A stretch of DNA of 64,000 nucleotides, from positions 248,001 through 312,000 of the forward strand of contig CAJNDS010002391.1 of NCBI GenBank assembly GCA_905221605.1. The letters are read 5' to 3'. The notes under the pieces were generated by a model. That model did no database searches, was not told the DNA's origin, and saw only the letters and a list, made by a program, of their open reading frames with translations. Numbering within the stretch: the stretch's first letter is position 1; each line of letters begins with the position of its first letter. The position numbers were made by a program, and so were the translations under genes. Below, piece by piece: positions 53,101 through 63,561 of this stretch. Source of the stretch: Symbiodinium natans (taxonomy: Eukaryota; Sar; Dinophyceae; Suessiales; Symbiodiniaceae).

Positions 53101-54035
53101 AGTGAGAGTTCCAGGGTTATGGCAGATCTGCGCATCCTTCCCTAAGATCTAGAAGCTTGACAACTCTTGAACCTGCAAACCCTGGCAAGAACGTGAGTGA
53201 GTCAAGGACCCAACGCCCAAGACCTGCAATAGATGCAAGTCTTCAAGGCGTCTTAAAGGGTAATTACAGCCCCCGAGACGTAAAGAGGACCTGGAAAAAC
53301 ATCCATGCTGCGCAGGACTTGCGTCGAGGGATAGAACAGCTCTTTAGCTGCGCCTCCTTTTGCGAAGCTTGGGCGGCTTTCGTGGATAAGGGGGGCTCCG
53401 CTAGCTTGCGCCTCTCTGAGTCGAGCTTTGTAGTAGCCGGGTGGGCCCCGGTGGGGGAATGCTTTGAATGAGGGTTCCCTTGTAGGTACTTTGTTCGGGT
53501 AGGGTCCCGTTTTAGACACTTTCGGGTTCCATATGGAAAAACGGAGTCCTGGATGGTTGAACTCTGGCTGGGGGCCGATTTTTTGGAGTCAGGAGCCCTA
53601 AGACCTCTCCAGAGCATGGGGCCCCCACCAAGATGGTGAGGTGCCCCGAGGCAACTTTGAACCCTGACAGCCCTTACCACCTGAAATTCCCTCTGAGACC
53701 CTTTCCGTCGGTGTCAAGGATGGGCAAGCCAAGAATGCCGCAGAGCAGACCATGGAAGCGAGAATCGACGAGGCTCCCACCGGTGTCTAGAAAGCGTTGG
53801 CATGGTGGGCAAATGCTGGGGATGGGTGGCCATCATTGCAAAGCGTCGTAGAAAGTGGTTAGTTCTTTTCCACATCACACGGTCCAGGAGCAGGTGGCTT
53901 TGGAAGCCCCCGTGGTAAACAGTAACTCTTTGGGGGGGGATTTTGTTCTCCGCTGCCCGGCTCGAAGGAGGTGGGGAAGATGCGCGTGAAGACCTTCAAC
54001 CTCTCCTGCCGGGCCATCTGGCAGAAACTCTGCTT
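50124..54035. repeat. Segmental duplication, copy 2
   Basis: Duplicate of 39157-43640. It retains all four arylsulfatase C-terminal exons: 50486-50536, 50885-50936, 51462-51499 and 51738-51795 with the stop TGA. They are open and splice-compatible, encoding almost the same residues (SEALG instead of SETLG). No upstream arylsulfatase exons accompany them, so the copy is a gene fragment or possibly an alternative 3' end. Confidence 0.93.
50486..51795 (+). pseudogene. Duplicated arylsulfatase 3' exons (fragment)
   Basis: Four exons of the C-terminal beta domain ([65 protein letters not shown] plus stop) with the same splice borders as copy 1. Catalytic exons are absent, so it cannot make an active enzyme alone. 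It could be reached only by splicing past the first 3' end. Confidence 0.75.
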
Positions 54036-55319
54036 GCTTGAGGGCTGAGGTTTCGTCGGTCACCCTGAGCGCTTCGCCCTTGGGACTTATGATATCGGGT
54101 CCTGGAAATGCTGGGTCAAGCCATCCTGGGGCCCGAGCTGCATGGTTGCTGAGTTTTGGTCGGGGCGAAGGCCTCTGCAAGGCCCTGAGGGCCCTCAATG
54201 ATTTGTCAGGTCATGGTCCACATTGGAGTGATCGCCGTGCTCCTGGCGCTGGTCGAGGTATCTTGGCGCGCGTTCCGTTGTTTTCTTCGGGGCTCCAGGC
54301 GAGTTTGTTATTTGGGACGCTTAGGGCTCGGGTTTTAAGGTCAAGAGGGTGCTTCTCTGGTCTGCAATGATTCGGCGTTCAGAATTTCGAGGCCTTCCCT
54401 GTACTCCCCCGGGCCTAGCTGTCCGACCTCCTGAACTCTGAGCGCGCAAGATCACTTTCGTGCAACACACCTTTGTCCTACATCGACGAGCCCCAAGTGG
54501 CATTCCCAATAGATCCCATCCGCCAAGCCTCCTGAGATCTCCCGAGCCGTGCGCACAAGCGAATCCGCGATCCAGGGTTCAGTTTACCTGCCAGGCGATC
54601 AGCGCTGAGCCCGGTTCACTAGAGTTGCCGTACTTGTAAAGACTTAGACTTCAGCGTGAGGACTCCCTAACGACAAGTACCCTTCTGAACCTCCAAGTGC
54701 ATCTTCTTGAGACCCTGACCGCCATCACCCTCAGAGGCTCCGCGCAGCTTCCGGGGGTTGCTGTGGCTGATTTGGATGCCCCTGGGCTCCAGAAAGGTTC
54801 AGAGGCTTATGGCTTCAGTGTAGGATGGGCATCGAGGACCCCACATACCGGGATACACAGAGAATGGATTCCGAATGTAATGTAGGTTGGTGCAACTGCA
54901 AAGCAGCACTCCCGACTCTCAATGGGTTTTGCGTGTTTTGGGGTTTCTCTCGCCTTGCCTCTACGGGTGGTGAATTCGTGATGCGAGTGCCATGTGCCCC
55001 ATTTGCCCCATGCCCTGCGTTGCATTCCTGCGCTTCCCAGTTGTTGAGTCAAACGGAGCTGCTCAACCACCATATTGCGAAATTCAAATCGAAGCCGTTT
55101 CACACACCCACAAATCTTAAAGCATCCAGGTTTCTGCCCTACCTCGTAGACCTGGCGAGCGTGCTGGGGTACGTGGCTGGGCTTGGTTCTTGGCACATCT
55201 TGTAGCCCAAGTTGTCAGCCGCTAGTGTTCGAGCTGGAAGGGCACGCGGCGTTAATGATTAGTCGAAGGTAGTATCCGATGGGACTGAACTTGCATGGTA
55301 TTTGCCACTTAGTGGTGTT
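54036..55319. other. Unassigned; may include the LINE 5' region
   Basis: No recognised gene. Frames on both strands are open between 54.8 and 55.2 kb without domain content. The 5' end of the following non-LTR retrotransposon probably lies here; its exact start cannot be fixed without other copies. Confidence 0.45.
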
Positions 55320-58300
55320 ATGGCTTGCAATCCTCTGCCTGCGCAGAAGTGGAGGTTCATTACTTACAATTGCCTTTCACTTAAACAAGCTGGCCGACAA
55401 CATGATATTTGCAACGCATTCAAGTCCGCCACCGCGTTCGGGATACAGGGCACTCGTCTCCCATGTTCTGGCGATGCGGTTACCTTTTCTGTTCAGGATG
55501 GTTTCACACTTTTTAATTGGGGCTTTGGAAAAGGGCATGCAACAAACAAGTGTGCTGGTGTCCAAATTGGGATTCGTACACGGGACTTCCGCAAGAAGCA
55601 TGTGGTACGTATTTGGTCTGCTCCGACACAGCTTCAGGGTCGAGGTGGGGCAGTGCGTGTGCGGAATGGATCAGTTGATTTCTGTTTCATATGTATGTAT
55701 GTTAGACCCGATCCGGACAATGCACAAGCACGCCAAGGGGTGCATCAAATTTATGAGTGGGCCGGTCGTGTTATGGCGGAGTTACCGAGACGGTGTGTGC
55801 CTGTTATCCTTACAGATGCCAATGGGAGGACTGGCATGGTACGCTATGGAGGAAATGCGGGTGAAGTGTGTAATGTGGAGTCTTCTGCAGTTGGGGGTGA
55901 AACACCAGAAATGGAGAATTTTAACGGAGCTTGTATTCGACAGTTTTGCGAGGACCAGTATTTGTGCCTGGCCAATACATTCTGGAAATGTGGACACACT
56001 TATTGGGGTATGTCCCCTACAGCAAGGAGTCGAATTGACTACATTGCGCTCCCGGTCTCTTTATTGCGAAACATCAGCAACTGCTCTGTATGGCATCGCA
56101 CAGGGGCCAAATTACAAATAATTTCGGCGAACACTCCTCGTGATCATAGACCTGTGGTTGTGGACGTTGAGCACAGGCTGCAGTATACTTCGGAGCACTC
56201 TTCGACACGTGCATTGGATCGTGACGCGATTATGGCGGCGGTTGTATATGGTGATAGGAGGGAAGAATTCCTCGAACGAGTGGAAAGCCGCTGTAAACAG
56301 CAGAAACAGCAATGGGATGAGGTTACAGGTAGAGTGTTTCCCGATGCTGCTTGGCAACTGTTGTCTAGCACTGTTTCGGAGTGTGCACATGAGGTGTTTG
56401 CCCTTTCTCATGCCCGGTATAGTAGACCTGATGACACTCGGCAAGCAATTCGGGACCGGCGTGATGCCAGGCTGGCGCTACAAGATGTTCGGACACAACC
56501 GCGTAAAATTATTCCTCCTCCTTCTTTGCATAGTCGGTCTTGGCGTGTGTACTTGTCCCAGTGTCTTCAGCTCTGGCGTGCAGTTGCCAAACTTGAACGA
56601 GTGTCAAAGTCATGTCACTTACTATGCAGGCGAGACAACAAGCGATATCAGCAACAAGTGGTTCACGAACTCCAAGAAGCATGGCGCAGACGTGATTTGG
56701 CGACAGTTTGGAAACTGGGGCGCAAACTTGGTGGGCGCAGTGCGGGACCTAAGAAGCGCAAATACAATGTGCCTAATTCCACACGGCCGTCCTCAGAGCA
56801 ATGGGCGACACATCTCAAACAAACTGGGCCACTGGGCGGATGCTCTGCTGATGTTGTGGACTGGGATGGGTTGTTATACGACCGCTTACATTGTGCCACT
56901 GACACTCGTGTCGTGTCCAATTTCATGCAGATGGATGCTTTATCCGACCTTCGTGAATTACGTTGGCAACTGCGGGACTGCAAAACAAGGCGTAGCGTTC
57001 CAGAATGGTCTGTCCCAGCTGAAGTTTGGCGGATGCTTACGTGGCCAAACCTTTACAACAGTCACCGACGACGAGGCCTTGGCTTTGAGACCCCAAATTT
57101 GGCCCTTCCTGTCTTTCAGGAATGTATGCGAGATCTCATGTGTGTTATTCGTCGCACCAAACAGGTCCCTCAAATCTGGCATTTGGGATTGGGTTATGAA
57201 ATTTCCAAGCACAACAACAAGCCTGGCTGCGCAGGAATACGGTTGGTGTGGTCATTGGACCCAGTTGGAAAGCTATACTACAAAGCATTATGGAATCGTG
57301 GAAATTGCACGGCGGAGCGTGTGTATGCATCAGGGTACCTGGGCGGCCGTAGGCGAGAGCAAGCGATTGCGACTCAGCAACTCCTTCGCTGGAGACTGCG
57401 GCACACTCAGCGTGGACACTGCACGGTACTACATGATGTGGCAAATGCATTCCCGAGTCCGTGTCACGCTGCGCTGCAAAAGGCTTGTAGTGAAGTCGGG
57501 CGTGATCTGTTTGACCGTCAGTTGCTGCGGCAACGACATGAAGATGCTGTACTGTGCATACGTGCTCATGATGCAACTATACATATGCGGCCAAAATCTG
57601 GAAATCTACAAGGTGACTCCATCGCATCCATTGAGTTCTTACAGGTATACCACCCCTCCATTGACGCGTATGTTCAAGCTCGCGGTGAGGCTGCTCAGCC
57701 GTTGTGTGTTTCGAATCCGTTGGACGGTTGTATTGTCGACCCATCCCTCACCACATTTGCTGATGACTTGGCTGAAACGTTCCTCGTCAATTCTGCAGCG
57801 GACCTGCAACGCCTCGAGGGAGAGATGGATGCTGCGCTATCGAGTGCCTTGTCACAGTGTGGTATTTCCTCAAACGAGTCCAAGAAAGTTTTCCTGCCAA
57901 AGTTTTGTGGAAAAGGCTCGGGGAAAGAAATGCGACGTCTTTTTCATGACCATGTCCATGTTCAAGCACAAGTGCAGCGCGTTTCGAGATATTTGGGAAA
58001 CATGTTGCACATCAGCGGTTCGAACGCCGAAACTGTTGACGCAAGGCTGCAGGCGATGCAAAGAAATTGGTACATGCTACAGCGATTTTGGCACAATCCG
58101 GGAGTACCACGTCGTGTTCGCATCTTGGTGTTTACATGTATGGTTTACTCCACAGCACTATCTGGACTTTCAGCGTTGGTGTTGGCTCGATCCGAGTGCA
58201 AGGTACTCAATGTGCGCATTTTACTATATGGTCGCAAACTCATGCAGGGACGAGCGTGTGCAAAAACTTGTCATGGTGATGATACAACGTACAAGTCTAT

Positions 58301-59102
58301 TTCCAACCTATTTGTTTGGCGATGGCTGGGTTTGGTTCCGGTTGAAACTGCACTTAGGATTCAAAGGTTACGATGGCTACAACACATTGTTCGTGTTCCT
58401 TCGTCCAGTACTCAGCTATTGGCGTTGTTATTTGGAAAGATGGAATGTGAAACTACACCTCAGCTTCTCGATGATGGTTGCCTCCATTCCTCTGCGAGTC
58501 CCTGGTTGGTACAGCTTGTTTCTGACGTTGATGCCCTTGATGCCATTGATGACACAGCACACATTCCTGCTCGTATGCAGGGTAAGCCAATCCGGCTTTT
58601 TACAGACACGGAGCTTCGACATGATTTCCTGCTGCTTGATGTTGGCATTCTTGCCTCGTCATACCTTTCCGTTTCGATACCACCTCCAGCCTTTCAGGCA
58701 GCACTCGCTGCATCCCCACAAGCATGCCCAACTGATGATACTCACAGATGCGACTTTGTTTCAGATGATGGTGTTTCATGTGGCGCTTGCTTCCCCAATG
58801 CACGCGCTCTTGCCACCCATCGTTGGAGTGCTCATGGAATTACGGTGCAAGTTCGCAGACTCGTGGTTACTAATCAATGCCCCTGGTGTATGGCAATTTT
58901 CTCCTCCACAGCTGGAGCCAGAACACATGCGCAAAACAGCTTCAAATCAGGCCTGTGCCGGGGGATTGGGAGTAACACAGCTGTATTGGTACGTGAACCT
59001 CCTTCTTTGGTTTGTCCAGAGTGTTTGCAGCTGTTTCCGTCACTTGTGGCCCTTCAGTGGCACATTGCCTCTCATTTGCCAGGGCCTGACATTCTACTTT
59101 GA
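55320..59102 (+). CDS. LINE endonuclease-RT-zinc finger polyprotein
   Basis: 1260 residues from ATG 55320 (MACNPLPAQ); an open frame continues a few codons upstream without ATG. The N-terminal endonuclease/exonuclease/phosphatase domain shows ITYNCLSL, FGIQGTR, ILTDANGRTG, RIDYIALP and PRDHRPVVV. The Glu of the usual QET motif is Gly here. RT motifs follow: A LHDVANAFPS (D706), B SGNLQGDSIAS, C TFADDLAETF (D815/D816), then a conserved post-RT region (RYLGNMLHISG, WRWLGLVPVETALRIQRL). The C terminus has C2H2-like fingers, the last canonical (CPECLQLFPSLVALQWH, C-x2-C-x12-H-x3-H). The whole reading frame is intact. It mediates target-primed reverse transcription. Confidence 0.9.
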   Translation: MACNPLPAQKWRFITYNCLSLKQAGRQHDICNAFKSATAFGIQGTRLPCSGDAVTFSVQDGFTLFNWGFGKGHATNKCAGVQIGIRTRDFRKKHVVRIWSAPTQLQGRGGAVRVRNGSVDFCFICMYVRPDPDNAQARQGVHQIYEWAGRVMAELPRRCVPVILTDANGRTGMVRYGGNAGEVCNVESSAVGGETPEMENFNGACIRQFCEDQYLCLANTFWKCGHTYWGMSPTARSRIDYIALPVSLLRNISNCSVWHRTGAKLQIISANTPRDHRPVVVDVEHRLQYTSEHSSTRALDRDAIMAAVVYGDRREEFLERVESRCKQQKQQWDEVTGRVFPDAAWQLLSSTVSECAHEVFALSHARYSRPDDTRQAIRDRRDARLALQDVRTQPRKIIPPPSLHSRSWRVYLSQCLQLWRAVAKLERVSKSCHLLCRRDNKRYQQQVVHELQEAWRRRDLATVWKLGRKLGGRSAGPKKRKYNVPNSTRPSSEQWATHLKQTGPLGGCSADVVDWDGLLYDRLHCATDTRVVSNFMQMDALSDLRELRWQLRDCKTRRSVPEWSVPAEVWRMLTWPNLYNSHRRRGLGFETPNLALPVFQECMRDLMCVIRRTKQVPQIWHLGLGYEISKHNNKPGCAGIRLVWSLDPVGKLYYKALWNRGNCTAERVYASGYLGGRRREQAIATQQLLRWRLRHTQRGHCTVLHDVANAFPSPCHAALQKACSEVGRDLFDRQLLRQRHEDAVLCIRAHDATIHMRPKSGNLQGDSIASIEFLQVYHPSIDAYVQARGEAAQPLCVSNPLDGCIVDPSLTTFADDLAETFLVNSAADLQRLEGEMDAALSSALSQCGISSNESKKVFLPKFCGKGSGKEMRRLFHDHVHVQAQVQRVSRYLGNMLHISGSNAETVDARLQAMQRNWYMLQRFWHNPGVPRRVRILVFTCMVYSTALSGLSALVLARSECKVLNVRILLYGRKLMQGRACAKTCHGDDTTYKSISNLFVWRWLGLVPVETALRIQRLRWLQHIVRVPSSSTQLLALLFGKMECETTPQLLDDGCLHSSASPWLVQLVSDVDALDAIDDTAHIPARMQGKPIRLFTDTELRHDFLLLDVGILASSYLSVSIPPPAFQAALAASPQACPTDDTHRCDFVSDDGVSCGACFPNARALATHRWSAHGITVQVRRLVVTNQCPWCMAIFSSTAGARTHAQNSFKSGLCRGIGSNTAVLVREPPSLVCPECLQLFPSLVALQWHIASHLPGPDILL

Positions 59103-59106
59103 AGCC

Positions 59107-59712
59107 ATGGACCAATGGTTCCAGCGTCAGGGTGAGGCACCGGCTCCTGCCGCCAAGCGAGCCAGGGGCAAAGGCAAACTCGATGACACCAAGATGCAGC
59201 AGATGATGCTTCTATGCTGCAAACTCGGACTGGCAAATGCCCAGTCCCTCCGGAATGTCATGGCCACCGTGTTCCTCACCTTTCTTTTCCAGGGCGATTC
59301 TCCCATCATCACCGCGGGTATGACTGCGGGCAAAGACTATGCTGACCAAGCCAAGGGCAACAAGGGTCACAAGTTGGGCGCTCCGCAATTCTTCGTGTGG
59401 GCAGCGATTTCGCAGGCTCTGGTGCAATGCGAGAAGGGGGCCGCTGAGCACAAAAGCATCCTTGACAGACATCGCCAGTCAGTGCCAGAAATGAGTATGC
59501 TGAAGGGCATCGTGCTGCACTGTCGTATCTCTCGTTGCTATGACCGCGCCATGAAACGGTTGACTCTTGCTTTTGGACCTGAACATGCGGAATTGAAGAA
59601 TGCTGTTGTGCAGTTACTCCGTGATGCCGGGGGCGACGAAAAAGTCGGTCAGGCCCCGCCGGGCAATCTCGAAAGACAGGTCCAAGATCTGTTGGACGAA
59701 CTCGCGGACTAG
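59107..59712 (+). CDS. Second ORF of the LINE
   Basis: 201 residues starting at ATG 59107, 4 nt after the stop of the polyprotein (TGA AGCC ATG). It begins MDQWFQRQGEAPAPAAKRAR, a basic/Pro segment, then a mostly helical protein (KMQQMMLLCCKLGLANAQSL, LGAPQFFVWAAISQAL, ending LERQVQDLLDELAD). No recognised domain. The spacing suggests coupled translation of one transcript. Confidence 0.65.
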   Translation: MDQWFQRQGEAPAPAAKRARGKGKLDDTKMQQMMLLCCKLGLANAQSLRNVMATVFLTFLFQGDSPIITAGMTAGKDYADQAKGNKGHKLGAPQFFVWAAISQALVQCEKGAAEHKSILDRHRQSVPEMSMLKGIVLHCRISRCYDRAMKRLTLAFGPEHAELKNAVVQLLRDAGGDEKVGQAPPGNLERQVQDLLDELAD

Positions 59713-61758
59713 TGTCAGTTTTGTGCAGGCGAGGGTATCTTGTGCAGTGTATGTAGCTAGATGCCGTTGCAAGCCAGGGCACCATGCCCTGGTACTGGGT
59801 TAGCCACCTTGGCTCTGTGCCGTGTGCTAACTATCCGTACCGATGGGCCTGCGCCTCTGTCTCTTGGGAGGCCCGTAAGTGGCTTACTGAGGTTTTGGTT
59901 GAGCGCAGGTCCCTTCGGAGTCCACTGATGCGACTCCTTTTGTTCACGACCATCATGACGCATCCGAGTGGTTGTCAGTCAGTCAGCCCAAGTTGTCGCT
60001 AGAACCCGCAGCTCCTAAGGTCGACGTAGGACTCCAAGCTTCGCCTCTACGGCCTACGGAGGATTGAGCCCCAGGCCCCCCCTTCCCGCTCCAAGAGCCA
60101 TGCCAAGCTGCTAAGCCTTGAAGATCCCTCAGCCCCACATCTGACCTTAAGAGAACTTGTGCTCCACTCCGAGCTTCACAGTGGGCTTCACGGCGAAGGG
60201 CCCTCGAGCTTACGGTGTCGGTCTTGTTTCAAGTTTGGCCTGGGGGTTCTTCGGTGCTTCTTTAGGCACTGGCGTTGAATGGAGGCTCTCCCCCCAAAGC
60301 CCCAGCCGAGGTACGCTTCACCCCTTCCAGTGCTCCTGAGACCGCAGCTGGAAACGTTGATTCGACGGGTCGCTGGAAGCGGGAACCTTCCATGTCGGAT
60401 TCTGGGATTAGGCTTTGCTGCTAGTCATGTGGCTACGCATGGCGGCGCAGCTGCGTGGTAATCGTCCGCTAGTTGCGGTGTATAGGCTTTTGGTTCGAAA
60501 GCTCGGTCGACATGCGCTGAAGCCCCATGCCCAGAAGCCGGAGTCCGCAAGATTCTCCCAGGTTCGATTCATCTGCATTGGCATCTACCTCTGCGCCTTG
60601 GTGATGCATAGGGCAGTCAGAATGAGGGCATCAGTTTCGAGCTGGGGTTTCGGAAGCTGTTTAGGGTTGAGCTTATTTTTAGGGCCGTGGGTCTTCGGCC
60701 CTTGTGGGTCTGTGCGGCCATTCCGAACCCTTTCAGCCTTTCATCAAGGGGCTCTGATCCCCACTATGTCAGCAGACGCGAAATGTAATGCAGGTTTCGT
60801 CCCAGTTCCTGAGGCAGCCCTTGGCTTCAGGACCCGGAAGCCTTACAAGGGCCCTGCATCACCCACGCAAAACACGAAGCACTGTGGGCCGGAAGCCAAC
60901 TTCTTGTGTAAATTGGTCTGTGTTCAAGTCCTTGCTACTGCCGTAGCCTTGCTAGGAACGACTGGGGTGCGTTACATCCGGCGTGTAACTGCTAGGCATG
61001 AAGCCTGCTTGTTCAGAATCCTCAAACAATATATCCGGCCCTTCATGTCGTTTTCTTCCCTAGAACGAAATCCAGCCCATCAATTGCTCTTATCTCTCTC
61101 CGCTACTCTTAGCACATCCATGTTTTGAAAAATGCTCCGATCTCGACTTCCCAATTGTGTAGCATCGCTCCCACCTAATTCGCGTACAATTGACCGACTG
61201 AAGGTGCTCGTTTCTTGGGCCAAGGATTTTGTCGACGGCGCAACGCACCCCCGCAAAAGTAACCCTCCTGAAGGATCCTAGGGTTGCACATGGTGTGTGG
61301 AAGGCCCTGGGGCTGAAGGTTCTGGAATCTTAGAAGCCCGCCGCCCAAGCTTTTAGGAGAGGCTCCCAAGGTTCCATGAAACAAGGGGTTTCCTGGTATG
61401 TATACAGACATACACGCGCAAATCTTGTCCAGACCTTATAATATCCACAGGTGCCCTCGGGGGCACGGTGTCATTGGCTTGGATCCCGCATGCTGGCCGC
61501 AAGAGGGGTCTGGGATTCCTAGCAATGGGAATCAGCTCAGGGGGTGTTTCGGCTTCTCTTTGAGGGTGTCAGGAGTGTGTGTGGTCAGGCACTCAGGGGC
61601 GGCAGTGACATCCTCCGGAGTGGCTCTTTCCATGCTTTTCCTTGATTTGGCACCTCCTCCTCTCCCTCACCTTAGCAACTGCAGTGTGGAACCGCTAACA
61701 GCGCCGACCACATGTCTGTTGGACATTGTCTTAAAGGCTTTGCCAACACGTATTCCAG
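59713..61758. other. Unassigned stretch after the LINE
   Basis: No gene recognised. A 237-codon open frame at 60415-61128 has no domain content. Intron-like composition with a TATGTATACAGACATACAC palindrome near 61398. Confidence 0.45.
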
Positions 61759-61895
61759 GCTGATGAAGAGTTCCCTATACTTCAAAAAGCCTACCCCTCA
61801 TCGAAGCTCAAGCCGAGGAAGGATGAGTATGTTGGACGTGCTGGGGTGTCGGTGGCGGCACAGCTGGTTCTGGGCATCTCCTTCCCAGACAAGGA
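61759..61895 (+). CDS. Exon of an unidentified gene
   Basis: After ATTCCAG|G the frame reads ADEEFPILQKAYPSSKLKPR continuing KDEYVGRAGVSVAAQLVLG, ISFPDKE. Its amino-acid composition is protein-like and the acceptor fits the window's AG|G rule. It stops at TGA 61902 unless spliced (GA or GC donor near 61890-61900). No family recognised. Confidence 0.5.
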
Positions 61896-62652
61896 GTGCT
61901 GACTGTGCCCTGAGTCCTAAAATAAAATGCCGGATCCCCCAAGACTTAGACCTTGGGAACGCAGAGGTGCTGCTGTCGATGGCATCTATCCTTCAAAGGG
62001 GCTAAGACATGCAGGGGTTCCACGATCCACCTCCGGGGCTGGGGGGGGGGGGGAGTAAAAGGTAGGGTCTCGAAGGTGTCGAAGGTGTCGAATCCTCAGA
62101 GGAGTGGAGTCTCTCTCTGTCCCAAATGGGGTTGCTGTACTTAAAGTCAGGGGATGTGCAGACCTCAGGGATCTTGGCCCTAAGGCCCTCGAAGCCCTGT
62201 CCAAGCTTGTAGGCGGTGGCAGCACCCTTTGCCTTCTGCTTCATGGCCGCTTACGTCTGGACCGCCATAGAGGCCTTTTGGCTTTCCGGCTTTCGGTGAT
62301 TTTCAGGGGCTTTAGCACTCAGATAACTTACACACTCAAGCCTCGGCGAAATCTTTTGTCGCACTCGGCACTAAAGCTCCGCGTTTCGCCCACTTGGGAC
62401 TCCTCAGGCATGTGCCTCGAGAGACTAAAAGGCTTAGAAGACGTCGCGTGTAAAGCTGAGTAGCATGAAAACACAACGCTTCAGTACTACTCGCAGTGCT
62501 TCGTTTTTTTCACCAGATCCCTGCCCACCGCACCCTGATCTGGTTGCATTGCATACCCAGTTGGTAGCAAAATCTCTACGGAACGTGTTCTTCTGAACTC
62601 TGTGGGAAAACATCGCATGAACTGGTGATCGTGAAAGTTGCTGAGCTTGCCA

Positions 62653-62679
62653 GGCACCAGCCTCTCTCTCTCTCTCTCC
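62653..62679. repeat. (TC)n microsatellite
   Basis: Short TCTCTC run. The surrounding 61.9-63.4 kb has no recognised gene apart from possible small exons I could not fix, plus G tracts at 62041 and 63361. Confidence 0.85.
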
Positions 62680-63445
62680 TACCTGCCGGGCAGAATGGGC
62701 TCTTCATGCCGGCGTGGGGCATCTCCTAGCATTGAAAGCCAAGTGCCCAAGTGTTCGTAGGAGACGCAGCTTGGAACAAGACGACCAAGAGCGTAAGGCA
62801 GTCTAGATCTCTTACATCTTTCTCACAATCCCGCACAAAGTCCATCAACATTAAGGGGTTCGAGAAAAAGGGATGTAGCGAGCGGTCCGGCGTCCTCGAA
62901 GTTGTCATCGCTTGTGGACGTCAGGGCTCACGAATTGCGAAAACGGTCGTCGCTTTTGAACTTCTGGGCTTGCGTGGTCTCTCTCTTCGGGTCTTCGCTG
63001 ACAGAAGCCGCCCTGAGCCCTAATCCTAAACTCTACACCCAACGTAAGTAGGTGTAAAGAAAACAAGCAGGTGTAAGACTTCGCCTCGCCTCCTGATCTT
63101 TTTACGTACGGAGAGGGGTGCTTTAAGAGCCCCCTCTGGGGACCCGAGTCCTCTGTTGAGGTCTGCGGAGTGGAAGCCATCAACGTCTGGTTCCTGTTTC
63201 AGCAGGGCTTTCAACTGGTACTGACTCTTGGCCCGCTTGGGACCCCCGGTGGGGCTCGGAGAGCAGAAGGCTTTTGTTTTCCCGTTTGTGGTGGTTCGAA
63301 AACAGGGCACGCTTTGTTGGGGGGTTTGTCTATACTAAGGAATTTGTGTTTTTTGGGGAAAGGGGGGGGCGGGGTACATGTGGGGAAATGCCCCCCCATG
63401 TCCACGCTTCCGCGAGGGCTGAAACGAATCGGAGATCCCGAAGAG

Positions 63446-63561
63446 CCCTGAGTTCCTCGGGGTGTTACGCCCCCCGCTGAGGAACATCTTGGTTCCCGCG
63501 GTGCTGGAAAAGATCAACCGCGACCGGATCGCGGCATCCTTCCAGTCCAAGGAGTGCCGAG
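63446..63561 (+). CDS. Exon of an unidentified gene
   Basis: Reads PEFLGVLRPPLRNILVPAVL, then EKINRDRIAASFQSKECR, before a GT donor (CCGAG|GTTTG). Open and protein-like, with no family I can name. It may belong with the exon at 61759. The remaining 63562-64000 shows nothing recognisable. Confidence 0.5.

Larger units (their letters stand above)
55270..59950 (+). mobile_element. Non-LTR (LINE-type) retrotransposon
   Basis: Encodes an apurinic-endonuclease-like domain, a reverse transcriptase with FADD, and C2H2 fingers in one uninterrupted ORF, followed by a second short ORF. There are no LTRs. The outer borders are not visible; the given span is the coding core plus short flanks. The intact 1.26-kilocodon ORF suggests a young copy. 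Confidence 0.82.

Noticed and set aside
56140-59106. Long frame overlapping the LINE polyprotein in another phase
   Set aside because: Only its last part (59107-59712) has an ATG and is not covered by another gene; the rest is a shadow of the RT frame.
54867-60795. Shared word AATGTAATG on both sides of the LINE as a target-site duplication
   Set aside because: The word is short, and the outer copy lies ~0.8 kb beyond the apparent element end; chance is likely.
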